The notes under the pieces were generated by a model. It did not search any database and was not told where the DNA came from. It worked only from the letters and a program-made list of their open reading frames with translations. This document shows, piece by piece, positions 53,998-62,790 of a stretch of 64,000 bases of DNA (the first letter of the stretch is position 1; the number at the start of each line of letters is the position of its first letter). The translations under genes and the position numbers were made by a program. Source of the stretch: Haloarcula ordinaria (GTDB lineage: Archaea > Halobacteriota > Halobacteria > Halobacteriales > Haloarculaceae). Location of the stretch: assembly GCF_029338275.1 (NCBI RefSeq), contig NZ_CP119789.1, positions 1,612,001 through 1,676,000 of the forward strand, written 5' to 3'.

Positions 53998-54510
53998 ATG
54001 GCTGCTGACAGCGACACGCCGGTCGAGGAACGGGTGGGCGACGCGTTGCGGGAGCGCGACGAGACCGTCGCCGTCGCGGAGTCCTGCACCGGCGGGCTCG
54101 TCGCCTCGCTCGTCACCGACGTCCCCGGGTCGAGCGACTACTTCGAACGCTCGCTGGTGACCTACTCCAATCGGGCGAAACAGGAGCTGTTGGCCGTCTC
54201 TCGTGAATCGCTGGACGCCCACGGTGCCGTCTCCGACCCGGTCGCCCGCGAGATGGCGCGCGGCGTCAGAGACACCGCCGGCACCGACTGGGGCGTCGCG
54301 ACGACCGGCGTCGCAGGTCCCGGCGGTGGGACCGCCGAGACGCCAGTGGGAACGGTCTACATCGGCGTCGCCTTCGCCGCGCCGTGGGAGTCCGGTGACT
54401 CGTGGGCCACCGTCACGCACCACGAGTTCGACGGGTCGCGGACCGACGTGAAGGCACAGATTGCCCGACAGGCCCTCGCGGACCTGCTCGCGGCCGCAGT
54501 CGAGGAGTGA
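53998..54510 (+). CDS. CinA-type NMN amidohydrolase domain protein
   Basis: 170 residues equal to the C-terminal CinA (PncC) domain. Motifs: [21 protein letters not shown], the catalytic Ser/Lys region [16 protein letters not shown], and [19 protein letters not shown]. PncC deamidates nicotinamide mononucleotide to nicotinate mononucleotide. The N-terminal CinA domain is absent, as in many archaea. Together with nadM at 10 kb this serves NAD recycling. The ATG before AADSDTP is chosen. Confidence 0.92.
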   Translation: MAADSDTPVEERVGDALRERDETVAVAESCTGGLVASLVTDVPGSSDYFERSLVTYSNRAKQELLAVSRESLDAHGAVSDPVAREMARGVRDTAGTDWGVATTGVAGPGGGTAETPVGTVYIGVAFAAPWESGDSWATVTHHEFDGSRTDVKAQIARQALADLLAAAVEE

Positions 54511-54547
54511 AAACACCTTTCGGGACCCGGTACTTTCCCCCCGGTGG

Positions 54548-55054
54548 ATGAACAAACGTGGGCACGTGCTGAACGCGGTGTTGCTGAGTATCGGCCTCGG
54601 TTACGTCCTGGACCCATCCGGCGACGTCACGACGTTCGCGACCATCGCTGAGGTGTTCCTCCCGGTGGTGCTCGGCGCGCTCTTCCCCGACGTGGACACG
54701 GCCTTCGGGAAACACCGGAAGACGCTCCACAACCTGCCGGTGCTCGTCATCTTCCTGGCCCATCCCATCTACCACGCCGGCAACCTCCAGTGGGTGTGGC
54801 TGGGCGTGCTGACACACTACGTCCTCGATTACCTTGGCTCGCGGCGCGGCATCGCCCTGTTCTACCCGCTCTCCGACCGGGAGTACGGGTTCCCCTCCGG
54901 CGTCACGACGTCAGACAAGCGGGCCGAGCTCGTCACGGTCGCTATCACGGTGGTCGAGCTGGGCGCCATCGCGCTGCTCGTCCACGTCCTCCCGCAGTAC
55001 CTCCCGCCCGAGGTGACCCAACTGCTCGCCGAGAACACCGCGCTCATCGCCTAG
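54548..55054 (+). CDS. YdjM-like membrane-bound predicted metal-dependent hydrolase
   Basis: 168 residues with three or four membrane helices. The family pattern shows LGALFPDVDTAFGKHRKTLHNLPVLVIFLAHP, in which Asp, Asp and His residues form the presumed metal site, and LGVLTHYVLDYLGSRRGIALFYPL. The activity has not been established for the family. The ATG before NKRGHVLN is used. It ends in a CTAG shared with the convergent PHP-type gene. Confidence 0.88.
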   Translation: MNKRGHVLNAVLLSIGLGYVLDPSGDVTTFATIAEVFLPVVLGALFPDVDTAFGKHRKTLHNLPVLVIFLAHPIYHAGNLQWVWLGVLTHYVLDYLGSRRGIALFYPLSDREYGFPSGVTTSDKRAELVTVAITVVELGAIALLVHVLPQYLPPEVTQLLAENTALIA

Positions 55055-55812
55055 TACACCTTCACGTCGTCGAACTCGCCCCCGTAGGCGACGTGGTCCG
55101 GGTGCGTCGCCGCCGTCCCCTGGAGCATCACCCGGTCGAACTTCTCCCAGGTGTTCTCGTAGCCCAGGTGCGCGAACTCCAACGCACAGCGCAGCTGGTG
55201 ACCGACACCCTCCCGGCGGAGGACGCGCCGCTTCTCGCCCGCTCGGAGTGCGTCGACGATTTCCCCGGCGCCTGTGAGCGGCCGCTCGAACTCCACCCAC
55301 GCCTCGCCGACGGTCTTTCGCAGGTGGGCGTACGACGACGTGAACGTCGGCAGTCCCGTCTCGCTGGCGAACCGCCGCGCCCGCCGATTGTGGTGCGGGA
55401 GGTGCTTGGGGTTGTACACCTCGATGGCGTCGATGGTGTCCTGGTAGCGCCGTATCTCGTCCAGCCCGAGGCTCACACTCAGGAAGCCCGGATGGGGAAC
55501 CAGCACGGCGGCCGCCTGCCGGCGGAGTTCGTCCATCGTCGCCGACAGCGTCAGGAAGTCGGGCACTGGCTCGTCGAGGCCGACTGCGAGCACGTGGCGT
55601 CGCTTCTGCCAGGAGTTCGCGAACAGCTCGCGGGCGGGGACGACGGTCAGCTCGTCGTCGGAGAACTGCCGCGCCCGTTTCTCTATCTGTGGCAACCGCG
55701 TGAAGTGCGGCGCGTATACGATGGCGTCCAGCCCCCGGTCCTTGGCCCGTCGGACGACCGCCTCGTCGAGAACCTTCACGTGCAGGTCCACTGCGTACCC
55801 CTCACTCGTCAC
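55051..55812 (-). CDS. PHP-like domain protein with reduced metal motifs
   Basis: 253 residues with a PHP-type barrel: YAVDLHVKVLDEAVV at the N-terminus, IVYAPHFTRLPQI, VVPARELFANSWQKRRHVLAVGL, VLVPHPGF, and YNPKHLPHHNRRARRF. The first PHP motif normally reads HxH; here it is DLHVK with only one His, so the metal centre is altered. A GTG start is preferred because the ATG 13 codons further upstream lies in an AT-rich promoter-like stretch (aaattacta); GTGs at 55818 and 55791 are alternatives. Substrate unknown. Confidence 0.75.
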   Translation of the reverse strand: MTSEGYAVDLHVKVLDEAVVRRAKDRGLDAIVYAPHFTRLPQIEKRARQFSDDELTVVPARELFANSWQKRRHVLAVGLDEPVPDFLTLSATMDELRRQAAAVLVPHPGFLSVSLGLDEIRRYQDTIDAIEVYNPKHLPHHNRRARRFASETGLPTFTSSYAHLRKTVGEAWVEFERPLTGAGEIVDALRAGEKRRVLRREGVGHQLRCALEFAHLGYENTWEKFDRVMLQGTAATHPDHVAYGGEFDDVKVY

Positions 55813-55945
55813 GCACACCGCTAGCCACGTCGGTACATTAGTAATTTCCATTCGTCCCGCCGGGACGCCGACCGGTCCAGGGTGTACTCAGAGTGGATGC
55901 CTGGGGGCGAACGTTTTTATCGGCCCGTGGCCTGTTTCCGCCCAC

Positions 55946-56242
55946 ATGCCACGCTGGGAGTGCGCTATCGAGGGAGACGACCACCAGTTCGACCGCGTCG
56001 AAGAGCTCATCATCCACCAGTCCACCGAACACGAGCGGGTCAAGTGCAAGGTGTGTGGTACCGTCGTTCCAGACGGCTACTTCGCCATCAAACACACCTT
56101 CGACGAACACTCGCGCGCCGAGTACGTCCGTGCCTACGACGCCTCCGCGGCCGAGGTCCGCCGGCGCGAGACGGTCAAGGAAACCGTCGAGGAGACGGCC
56201 AACATGAGTGAAGTCATCGAGCGGCTCGAAGGCGGCGCCTGA
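55946..56242 (+). CDS. DUF7565 zinc-finger protein
   Basis: 98 residues. The second C2H2-type finger is complete (C34, C37, H50, H55); the first finger keeps C6, H24 and H29 but has Asp at position 11, where I would expect the second Cys. After DEHSRAEYVRAYDA comes a charged helical tail ending VIERLEGGA. Small haloarchaeal proteins like this may bind nucleic acid; no target is known. The ATG lies 28 nt after an AT-rich gtttttat tract. Confidence 0.82.
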   Translation: MPRWECAIEGDDHQFDRVEELIIHQSTEHERVKCKVCGTVVPDGYFAIKHTFDEHSRAEYVRAYDASAAEVRRRETVKETVEETANMSEVIERLEGGA

Positions 56243-56315
56243 GGGGCACGCGTCTCCCCGGTGGACCGTATCGAAGGAAGCTCCTTTCTCGCGGCTTGCT
56301 CGAACTACGTGAAGA

Positions 56316-56476
56316 GCGCTTCGCTCCGCTCACCGCTCCTCGCTATTCTCACGGGCGCTACGCGTCCGTTCACCTGTTCCGAGTAACTACCGGTCCTCGC
56401 TGTTCTCACGGCTCGCTTCGCTCCCCGTTCGAACTTCCCGAGGACCGCTTCGCTACGCTCAGCGCTCCTCGCTATC
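56316..56476. repeat. Degenerate cgcttcgctc-type tandem repeats
   Basis: Three imperfect copies of a unit resembling cgcttcgctccgctc-agcgctcctcgctattctcac occur at about 56316-56357, 56392-56426 and 56443-56476. The last copy runs into the 3' end of the spt5 gene and encodes its final residues (SEER). The rest of the spacer between the DUF7565 and spt5 stops holds nothing else recognisable. Confidence 0.6.
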
Positions 56477-56896
56477 CAGCACCCGTATCTGGTCCCCACG
56501 GACCGTCACGGGAATCGGGACCGTCGCCTCGTACAGCTCGACGGTGACCTGGTCTTTGCCCTCGTCGATGCGCTGGACCTGCGCCTTCTCGCCCTTGAAC
56601 GGGCCGGCGATGAGCTCGACGATGTCCCCCTCGGCGATGCCCTCGACGTCCGGTTTCGGCGAGAGGAAGTGCTCGACCTCCGCGATGGAGGACTCGCCCT
56701 GGACCACGCCGTTGGCGTGGGGAATCTCGTCCAGGATGCGGTCGAAGACGGCCGCGTCGTCGGCCTCGACCATCACGTAACTGGTCAGCGAGTCCGGCGC
56801 GAGCGCGGCGTGGATGTCCGGCTCCTCGCGGTTGATTATCATGTCGGCGACGGTGCGCTCCTGGCTCGCGGTGGTCTTGACTGCGTAGATGCCCAT
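56459..56896 (-). CDS. spt5: Transcription elongation factor Spt5
   Basis: 145 residues: an NGN domain (1-85; [19 protein letters not shown]) that binds the RNA polymerase clamp together with Spt4, and a KOW domain (about 92-140; [25 protein letters not shown]). The last four residues derive from a flanking repeat. Gene order ftsZ-secE-spt5 is conserved in haloarchaea, like the nusG neighbourhood in other archaea. The ATG start is 4 nt downstream of the secE stop. Confidence 0.95.
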   Translation of the reverse strand: MGIYAVKTTASQERTVADMIINREEPDIHAALAPDSLTSYVMVEADDAAVFDRILDEIPHANGVVQGESSIAEVEHFLSPKPDVEGIAEGDIVELIAGPFKGEKAQVQRIDEGKDQVTVELYEATVPIPVTVRGDQIRVLDSEER

Positions 56897-56900
56897 CTGT

Positions 56901-57080
56901 TTACACCGGCTTTGCGCCAGGGACGAAACTCATTATGGCGAAGATGATGAACCCGAGCAGTCCGACGAGCACGATACCAGCACCGGCGATCTTCGCAATC
57001 GATGAGAACTCGTTCCAGGACGGCGTACTCGCCAGTTTGAGCACGCGTACGTAGGAGTTGAGGTCGAACGGAACGTCCAT
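56901..57080 (-). CDS. secE: Protein translocase subunit SecE/Sec61-gamma
   Basis: 59-residue single-span subunit that clamps the SecY channel. An amphipathic N-terminal helix with [17 protein letters not shown] precedes a membrane segment [20 protein letters not shown], then SFVPGAKPV. The charge pattern and length are those of archaeal SecE. It lies between ftsZ1 (109 nt upstream) and spt5 (4 nt downstream), as in related genomes. Confidence 0.93.
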   Translation of the reverse strand: MDVPFDLNSYVRVLKLASTPSWNEFSSIAKIAGAGIVLVGLLGFIIFAIMSFVPGAKPV

Positions 57081-57189
57081 ACCCGGTCGTATCCGCCGAT
57101 GGCTTTTCTATATTGTGGTAAGTGTCCGACCGGGTCGTCGGGCTCGTGATAGAGTATCGGACCGTGAAAACCGCAATCCGACGGCGGCG

Positions 57190-58347
57190 TCAGTCGACGT
57201 AGTCGATGTCGTCGCCGATCTGCTGTGCTTCGCGCTCGCGTTCGGCCTCGCTCTGGCCGTAGATCTGTGGGCTCTCGACGCCTGTGACCACGATCATCGT
57301 CTCCATCTTGCCGTCGAACTCGTTGTTGACCGACGCGCCCCAGATGATTCGGGCGTCGGGATCGATGCGGTCGTAGATCTCCTCGACGACGCCCTCGGCC
57401 TCCTCGATGCTCATGTCGGGGCCGCCGACGACGTTCACGAGCGCGGAGTTCGCGCCGTCGAACTCCACGTCGAGCAACGGCGAGCGAAGCGCCGAGCGGA
57501 TGGAGTCCTGGGCCTTGTTCTCCGAGTCGGACTCGCCGAGGCCGATCATCGCGACGCCGCCGTTCTCCATGATGGTGCGAACGTCGGCGAAGTCCACGTT
57601 GACCAGGCCAGGCTTGGTGATCAGTTCGGTCATGCCCTTCACCGAGCGCATGAGAACGCGGTCACAGATCTTGAAGGCGTCCTGCAGTGGCATCGACGGT
57701 GCGTAGTCCAGCAGGCGGTCGTTCGGGACGACGATCACGGTGTCCGAGACCGAACGGAGACGTTCGAGCCCGGCGTCGGCGTTCGCCCGTCGACGTTCAC
57801 CTTCGGCAGTGAACGGAATCGTGACGATAGAGATCGTCAGCGCGCCGGCTTCCTGAGCAGCCTGTGCGACCACTGGTGCCGACCCGGTCCCGGTCCCCCC
57901 GCCGAGTCCGGCGGTGACGAACACCATGTCCGACCCGTCGATGGACTGCTGGATGTCCTCGATGTTCTCCTGGGCGGCTTCTTCGCCGATTTTGGGCACC
58001 GACCCCGCGCCGCGGCCGCCGGTGCGCTTGCGGCCGATGAGGATCTTCGTGTCGGCTTCCACCTCGTCGGCGAGGTGCTGGGCGTCGGTGTTCGCTGCGA
58101 CGAGCTTCGCGCCGTGGATGCCTTCGTCCATCATCCGCGTGACGGTGTTCCCCCCGGCACCGCCACAGCCGACGACGGTGATCTTCGTCTCCAGGTCCTT
58201 GACGACGCTGGCGAGTTCCTCGTCGGTCATCTGCCCGGACGTCGACACGTCGTCCCGTGGCGCCGTTGATTCCGCAGCTGTCTCCGACGACGATTCCTCC
58301 CGTTCCTGCTCGGCCTCGTCGATGGCGTCGTCGATGATCGAGTCCAT
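57190..58347 (-). CDS. ftsZ1: Cell division protein FtsZ1
   Basis: 385 residues. Tubulin-like GTPase: GTP-binding [10 protein letters not shown] near residue 60, the tubulin signature GGGTGTG at 149-155, NDRLLDYAP, and the T7 loop with [11 protein letters not shown]. The acidic N-terminal 45 residues ([10 protein letters not shown]) are longer than in bacteria. Haloarchaea carry FtsZ1 and FtsZ2; the position beside secE-spt5 and the sequence fit FtsZ1, which organises the midcell ring with CdpB partners and recruits FtsZ2. An atttaaat lies at the ATG. Confidence 0.96.
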   Translation of the reverse strand: MDSIIDDAIDEAEQEREESSSETAAESTAPRDDVSTSGQMTDEELASVVKDLETKITVVGCGGAGGNTVTRMMDEGIHGAKLVAANTDAQHLADEVEADTKILIGRKRTGGRGAGSVPKIGEEAAQENIEDIQQSIDGSDMVFVTAGLGGGTGTGSAPVVAQAAQEAGALTISIVTIPFTAEGERRRANADAGLERLRSVSDTVIVVPNDRLLDYAPSMPLQDAFKICDRVLMRSVKGMTELITKPGLVNVDFADVRTIMENGGVAMIGLGESDSENKAQDSIRSALRSPLLDVEFDGANSALVNVVGGPDMSIEEAEGVVEEIYDRIDPDARIIWGASVNNEFDGKMETMIVVTGVESPQIYGQSEAEREREAQQIGDDIDYVD

Positions 58348-58450
58348 ATTTAAATCCCCCTTGCGTACGCGTTGTTATTAACGTTCCCCCTATGTCTGAC
58401 GCTCGGCTGACACTCTCGTCCGGCGTCTGACCGCCTCTCGTGCCGGTTTC

Positions 58451-59812
58451 CTACAACGTAAATCGACGTATACGCTCGCGCTGGAACCGCTCCGGGCCGA
58501 TCTCTTCGCCGTCGACCTCGACCGACCGGCCCGAAGCGAGGCGGCCGAACTTCGGTCCTTCGGGGATGCCAGCGGTACGCGCGAGCTCCGGGTCGAAGGC
58601 CGTCTCGCGAACGACGACCTCGTCCCCGTCTCGCTCGACACTGTCGTACTGCTCGCGGAGGATATCCACGAGCCCTTCGACCAGTCGATCGCGGGCAGTC
58701 CCTACCCCATCGGGGCAGCCGAACGGGCCGGCCACCACCGTCCCATTCTGCTCGGTCCCGAACGCGAGCGTCTCGGCCTCGACCAGGGTGCGGACGGCCG
58801 CCTCGTCGATACCGCGGGCCTCCGCGAGCAGGTCTGCCGGAAGGTCGACGACGGTCCACTCCCCGTCGAACTCGGTCGCCTGGTCGCCGAACCGGAGCCC
58901 GTCTTCGACCGACGCTACCTCCCCTTCCAGCGCCTCGACCAGGTCGAGCGGGACGCCGCTCGTCTCCTTCACGAACGTCTCGCCGACCACCCGGTAGCCG
59001 AGCGACTCGACGGTCGCCGCAAGCTCCGGACGGTCATCCTCCAGGAGGGCGTAGTCGGCCGCGCTGGCCTCGAAGGCTCGCCGGAGAACCGCCGCGTACT
59101 GCTCGTCGTCCTCGGCCCACTCCTCGAGCGCCTCGAGCGTCCAGTCGGCGGCGACGTGTCCCACCGACCAGTCCGTCTCGCGCACCACTCGCTCGAACCG
59201 CGGTGCGTAGTGGCCGCCGCCGAGCCCGACAAGGTGACGCCGGGTCCCGTCCTCTCTGGGGGCGTCGGCGGCGACGCCTTCGAGGTCGAGTATCGCCGCC
59301 GCGACGGCGGTCGCTGCCTCGGGGTCGTCCCACTGCGGTTCGGCGCTCCCGACCTCGACGAACATCGACGGAGCGCCAACGTCCGTCGGGCCGTGGTGCG
59401 TGCACTCGATGCCGACGTCGTATCGGTCGGGCGCGTGCTCCTGGAGCGCGTGGACGACGGCGCGGAGCGCGTTAGGGCAGGCCCGCGCAACGTGGCCATC
59501 CGCACCGCCGTACTCCGCGGCCCCGAAGTTCCCGGTGTGGTGCGCCGTCAGTAGCTCATCCGTCTCGCCGGCGTGCTTCGAGGCGAAGACCAGCAGGTCG
59601 GGGTCGTCGAAGGCAGCCGCGGGGTCGGTCAGCTCGAGGTGCAGCCCGTCGAACTCCCGCAGTTCGACGTCGCCCTGGCGGTAGACCGTGCCGCCGCCCT
59701 CGCTGTCCGGACGACGCTCGTCGGTTTCGGTCTCCCAGTCTCCGCGCTCGAGCAGTCGCTCACCGATGTGGACGGACGCTTCGTCGGCGCGGGAGACGAC
59801 GATGGCGAGCAT
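58451..59812 (-). CDS. dtdA: Archaeal D-aminoacyl-tRNA deacylase
   Basis: 453 residues. The N-terminal DTD2-type catalytic part has [47 protein letters not shown] and [21 protein letters not shown], a His-rich zinc-containing active site; [13 protein letters not shown] follows. A C-terminal extension (about 255-453) of the haloarchaeal form is present. It removes D-amino acids wrongly loaded on tRNA. The ATG shares its A with the stop of the exchanger gene upstream (TGATG), so they are coupled. Confidence 0.94.
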   Translation of the reverse strand: MLAIVVSRADEASVHIGERLLERGDWETETDERRPDSEGGGTVYRQGDVELREFDGLHLELTDPAAAFDDPDLLVFASKHAGETDELLTAHHTGNFGAAEYGGADGHVARACPNALRAVVHALQEHAPDRYDVGIECTHHGPTDVGAPSMFVEVGSAEPQWDDPEAATAVAAAILDLEGVAADAPREDGTRRHLVGLGGGHYAPRFERVVRETDWSVGHVAADWTLEALEEWAEDDEQYAAVLRRAFEASAADYALLEDDRPELAATVESLGYRVVGETFVKETSGVPLDLVEALEGEVASVEDGLRFGDQATEFDGEWTVVDLPADLLAEARGIDEAAVRTLVEAETLAFGTEQNGTVVAGPFGCPDGVGTARDRLVEGLVDILREQYDSVERDGDEVVVRETAFDPELARTAGIPEGPKFGRLASGRSVEVDGEEIGPERFQRERIRRFTL

Positions 59813-61197
59813 CAGTCGATGTACTCGGGATGGACCGGGTCGCGGCCCAGGGCGGTTCGGACGGCGTCGCCTGCCAGTCCCAGGAGGAGGACCAACGACG
59901 CGCGGCGGCTGACGAACAGGGCCGTGCCGGCGAGCATATACAGCGCCGTGTAGCCCAGCAGCAACTCGTGACTCGTTATCGGCAGGACCAGCAGGTCCTG
60001 GATGAGGGCGAACTCGACGAGGACCTGCGAGATGAACAGGACGAACAGCAGGATGGACTCCCGGACGGATATCTCGAAGTTGACCAGAATCGACAGCGCG
60101 AAGAAAGACTGGCCGGCCGTGATCCATATCTCGGCGGCCTGTCGCGAGTCGAACGGGAGGACGCCGTACCGGCCCAGCGCCAGCGAGTAGACGACGGCGA
60201 TGGTCCCGATGAGCAGCGTCCACTGGTTGAGCTTCGAGGAGATGAGCGCGTTGAACCCGGCCGTCGAGCGGGCCTTGTTGACGAGGACGGCGACGACGAT
60301 GAGCTCCGGCGACTCGCTGGCCAGCGGGGCAATCCACTGTATCATGAAGAAGCCGGGGATACCCAGCTCCAGGCCGATGTCCTCCAGCCCGTGGGCGAAC
60401 GGTTCGACGGCGGTGAATATCATCGCCCCCGAGTAGCCAAAGAGCAGCAGGACCACGATTGGGCGCCACGGCAGCGACCAGTTCTGGAAGTACTTCGGCA
60501 CGCCGACGTGCTCCTCCCCGTGTTCGGTGTCCGATTTCAACACGAGACCGATGTACGCGACGTACAGGCCCACGAGGAACAGCGTGTCGAAGATACCGAT
60601 ACCGCCACCCAGCGGGACCAGGAACGCCCACATCGTCGCCAGAAAGAGGAACGTGATCTCGGTCGCGATATCTCGGTCCAGCTGGACGGCGTCGGAGAGC
60701 ATCCCCTCGCGGCTGATGACTGCGGGGTCTTTCGTCTTCGTCGCCCGCCAGACGGTGAAGACAGCGATGCCGGCCCACCCGATGCCGATGAGGATGCGGT
60801 TGGCGCCGGTCATGTTGGCGATGGCGAGGTTCGCATCGTGACAGGCCGCGGCCAGCGACGTCACCCCGGTCTCTATCTCGGCTGCGGTGAACTGCGCACA
60901 GGCCTCGGCGGTCGCACCACCGGCCCCCGCGTTCCACGCGAACAGCGCGTCGACGGCGTACTCGGGCGCGACGGCCAGGACGGCCAGGACGGCAATCGCG
61001 AAGGCCCGTGGCACGTCTTTCTCGGCGGTCTCTGCCCCCCACGCCAGCAGGAACGACGCGCCCAGGACGGCGAGGCCGCTGACTGCCACCGTCGCCGTCG
61101 TCCCGAGCGACGTCCCCGTGAGGAAGACGGCGACCCAGCCAGCGGTCAGCGCGACTGTTACGGCGACCTGGACCAGCGGGTGACGCAGAGAGCTCAC
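59812..61197 (-). CDS. Sodium/calcium exchanger-family membrane protein (long form)
   Basis: 461 residues with about twelve membrane segments. CaCA alpha-repeat features are seen in the second half ([21 protein letters not shown]) and, more weakly, in the first ([23 protein letters not shown]), each with a membrane-embedded acidic residue. A large middle loop has the polar stretch [16 protein letters not shown]. It is longer than the first exchanger in the window and more divergent, so the transported cation is uncertain. The GTG start is preferred because the frame upstream is non-coding in style. Confidence 0.85.
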   Translation of the reverse strand: MSSLRHPLVQVAVTVALTAGWVAVFLTGTSLGTTATVAVSGLAVLGASFLLAWGAETAEKDVPRAFAIAVLAVLAVAPEYAVDALFAWNAGAGGATAEACAQFTAAEIETGVTSLAAACHDANLAIANMTGANRILIGIGWAGIAVFTVWRATKTKDPAVISREGMLSDAVQLDRDIATEITFLFLATMWAFLVPLGGGIGIFDTLFLVGLYVAYIGLVLKSDTEHGEEHVGVPKYFQNWSLPWRPIVVLLLFGYSGAMIFTAVEPFAHGLEDIGLELGIPGFFMIQWIAPLASESPELIVVAVLVNKARSTAGFNALISSKLNQWTLLIGTIAVVYSLALGRYGVLPFDSRQAAEIWITAGQSFFALSILVNFEISVRESILLFVLFISQVLVEFALIQDLLVLPITSHELLLGYTALYMLAGTALFVSRRASLVLLLGLAGDAVRTALGRDPVHPEYID

Positions 61198-61311
61198 TAC
61201 GAGACCCGTACACTGGTCCCCGTGAAAAGGTTGCGAAAGGGAATTATCGGGCGAGCCGACCCGCTCGCCGGGAGCGTGGCGTTCATGCCGACGGCGTGTG
61301 CTCGGGGACAT

Positions 61312-62109
61312 ATGGACGTCTACGGACTCATCGGAAACCCGGTCGAGCACTCACTGTCGCCGCCGATGCACGAGGCGGGCTACGAGGCACTCGACCTGGA
61401 CGCGCGCTACGTCACGTTCGAACCGGCGGCCGACGCCGGTGCAGAGGCAATCGCGGCGGCCGACACGCTCGCCGTCGACGGGCTGAACGTCACCATCCCG
61501 TTCAAACAGGACGTGTTCGAGGCGGTCGAGCCGGCCCCTCTGGCCGAGCGCATCGGTGCGGTCAACACCGTCGACTTCTCCGGCGAGACGCCGCGTGGGT
61601 ACAACACCGACGCTGTCGGTGCCGTCCGCGCCCTGGCACACCACGACGTCAAACTCGAGGGGACGGCCGTCGTCGTCGGGGCGGGGGGCGCCGGCCGAGC
61701 GGTGGCGTTCGGCCTCGCGGACGAGGGGATGGCGGTCCGCATCGCCAATCGGACGGCGTCGAAGGCGACCACTCTCGCCGCGGAGGTCGACGGGGCGACG
61801 GGGCACGGTCTCGACGACCTCGACGACCTGCTCGCCGACGCCGAGGTGCTCGTCAACTGCACCAGCGTCGGGATGGAGGAGGACGCGACGCCGGTCCCCG
61901 AGTCGGCGCTGCACGGCGACCTGTCCGTACTGGATGCCGTCTACTCGCCCATCGAGACGCGCCTGCTGCGCGATGCCGACGCCGCGGGGGCGACCACGGT
62001 CGACGGGGCGTGGATGCTCCTGTACCAGGGCGTCGAGGCCTTCGAACTGTGGACCGGTGAGACGGCTCCCGTGGAGGCGATGAACCGGGCGCTGCGTGCC
62101 CGTCTCTAG
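61312..62109 (+). CDS. aroE: Shikimate dehydrogenase
   Basis: 265 residues. Reduces 3-dehydroshikimate to shikimate with NADPH. The substrate-binding motif [15 protein letters not shown] is near the N-terminus; catalytic K65 lies in IPFKQD and D100 in GYNTDAVG; the cofactor loop GAGGAG is at 123-128 with NRTASKA selecting NADP. Continues the pathway begun by ADTH synthase and dehydroquinate synthase 40 kb away. The ATG before DVYGLIGNP is used. Confidence 0.96.
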   Translation: MDVYGLIGNPVEHSLSPPMHEAGYEALDLDARYVTFEPAADAGAEAIAAADTLAVDGLNVTIPFKQDVFEAVEPAPLAERIGAVNTVDFSGETPRGYNTDAVGAVRALAHHDVKLEGTAVVVGAGGAGRAVAFGLADEGMAVRIANRTASKATTLAAEVDGATGHGLDDLDDLLADAEVLVNCTSVGMEEDATPVPESALHGDLSVLDAVYSPIETRLLRDADAAGATTVDGAWMLLYQGVEAFELWTGETAPVEAMNRALRARL

Positions 62110-62155
62110 TGGCAAACCAGCAAGAGATTAGTGTCGGGGGGGTCTAGGCCGTGTC

Positions 62156-62746
62156 ATGGGTCTGCTCCAAACCATCAAATCTATTCTCGGGCTCGACGGG
62201 GCCCAATCGTCCGCCGCCAGTGGGACGAACGGTGAGCGGGACGTGGACGTGACCGTCGAGCGCGAGCCATCTACCGAATCCGAGGACGCGGTCAAGGGGA
62301 CGGAGACGGCCACGCCTGAACCCGAGCCCGACGACTCCGACGCGGACGACGAACAGACGGAGGTGGACTCCGCGGCGGCTAGCGAAGCGGCCGAAAGCGA
62401 CGGTCCAGACGAATCCGACGCGGAACTCGAGTCCGACGCCGGGACGGAAGCCGAGGCCGAGTCTGAACCGGAGGCCGAACCCGCCTCGGAAGCCGAGACC
62501 GAGCCAGAACCTGAACCCGAGGTCGAATCGGCAGCAGATACAGAACCCGAACTCGACTTCGAGGGCGCGGACGACCCGGTGACCGAGATCAAAGGTATCG
62601 GCCCGGCCTACGCCGAGCGGCTCACCGGCCTGGACATCGAGACAGTCGGCGACCTCGCCGTCGCGGACGCGGCCGACATCGCCGCCCAGACGGACCTCGC
62701 GGAGAGCCGGGTCGCCGGCTGGATCGAACGGGCGAACGACTACTGA
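62156..62746 (+). CDS. Acidic protein with C-terminal helix-hairpin-helix domain
   Basis: 196 residues. A short hydrophobic/amphipathic N-terminus (MGLLQTIKSILGL) is followed by a 120-residue Glu/Asp/Ser/Ala low-complexity linker with many EPE repeats and a C-terminal helix-hairpin-helix (about 140-196; IKGIGPAYAERLTGLDIETVGDLA). That domain binds DNA backbone in many repair proteins. The whole resembles haloarchaeal helix-hairpin-helix proteins of unknown role. The short spacer to the pabB-like gene (44 nt) suggests shared transcription. Confidence 0.8.
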   Translation: MGLLQTIKSILGLDGAQSSAASGTNGERDVDVTVEREPSTESEDAVKGTETATPEPEPDDSDADDEQTEVDSAAASEAAESDGPDESDAELESDAGTEAEAESEPEAEPASEAETEPEPEPEVESAADTEPELDFEGADDPVTEIKGIGPAYAERLTGLDIETVGDLAVADAADIAAQTDLAESRVAGWIERANDY

Positions 62747-62790
62747 CCGAACCGCAAGGGAATTAGTCGCGCAGCTGTTCTCTCCCGGTA

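Noticed and set aside
58451..61213. 920-codon minus-strand frame ending in DtdA
   Set aside because: Residues upstream of the ATG at 59812 are out-of-frame reading of the exchanger gene, not a fusion.
59830..62109. Plus-strand 759-codon frame ending in AroE
   Set aside because: Only the part from 61312 is AroE; the rest is antisense to the exchanger gene.
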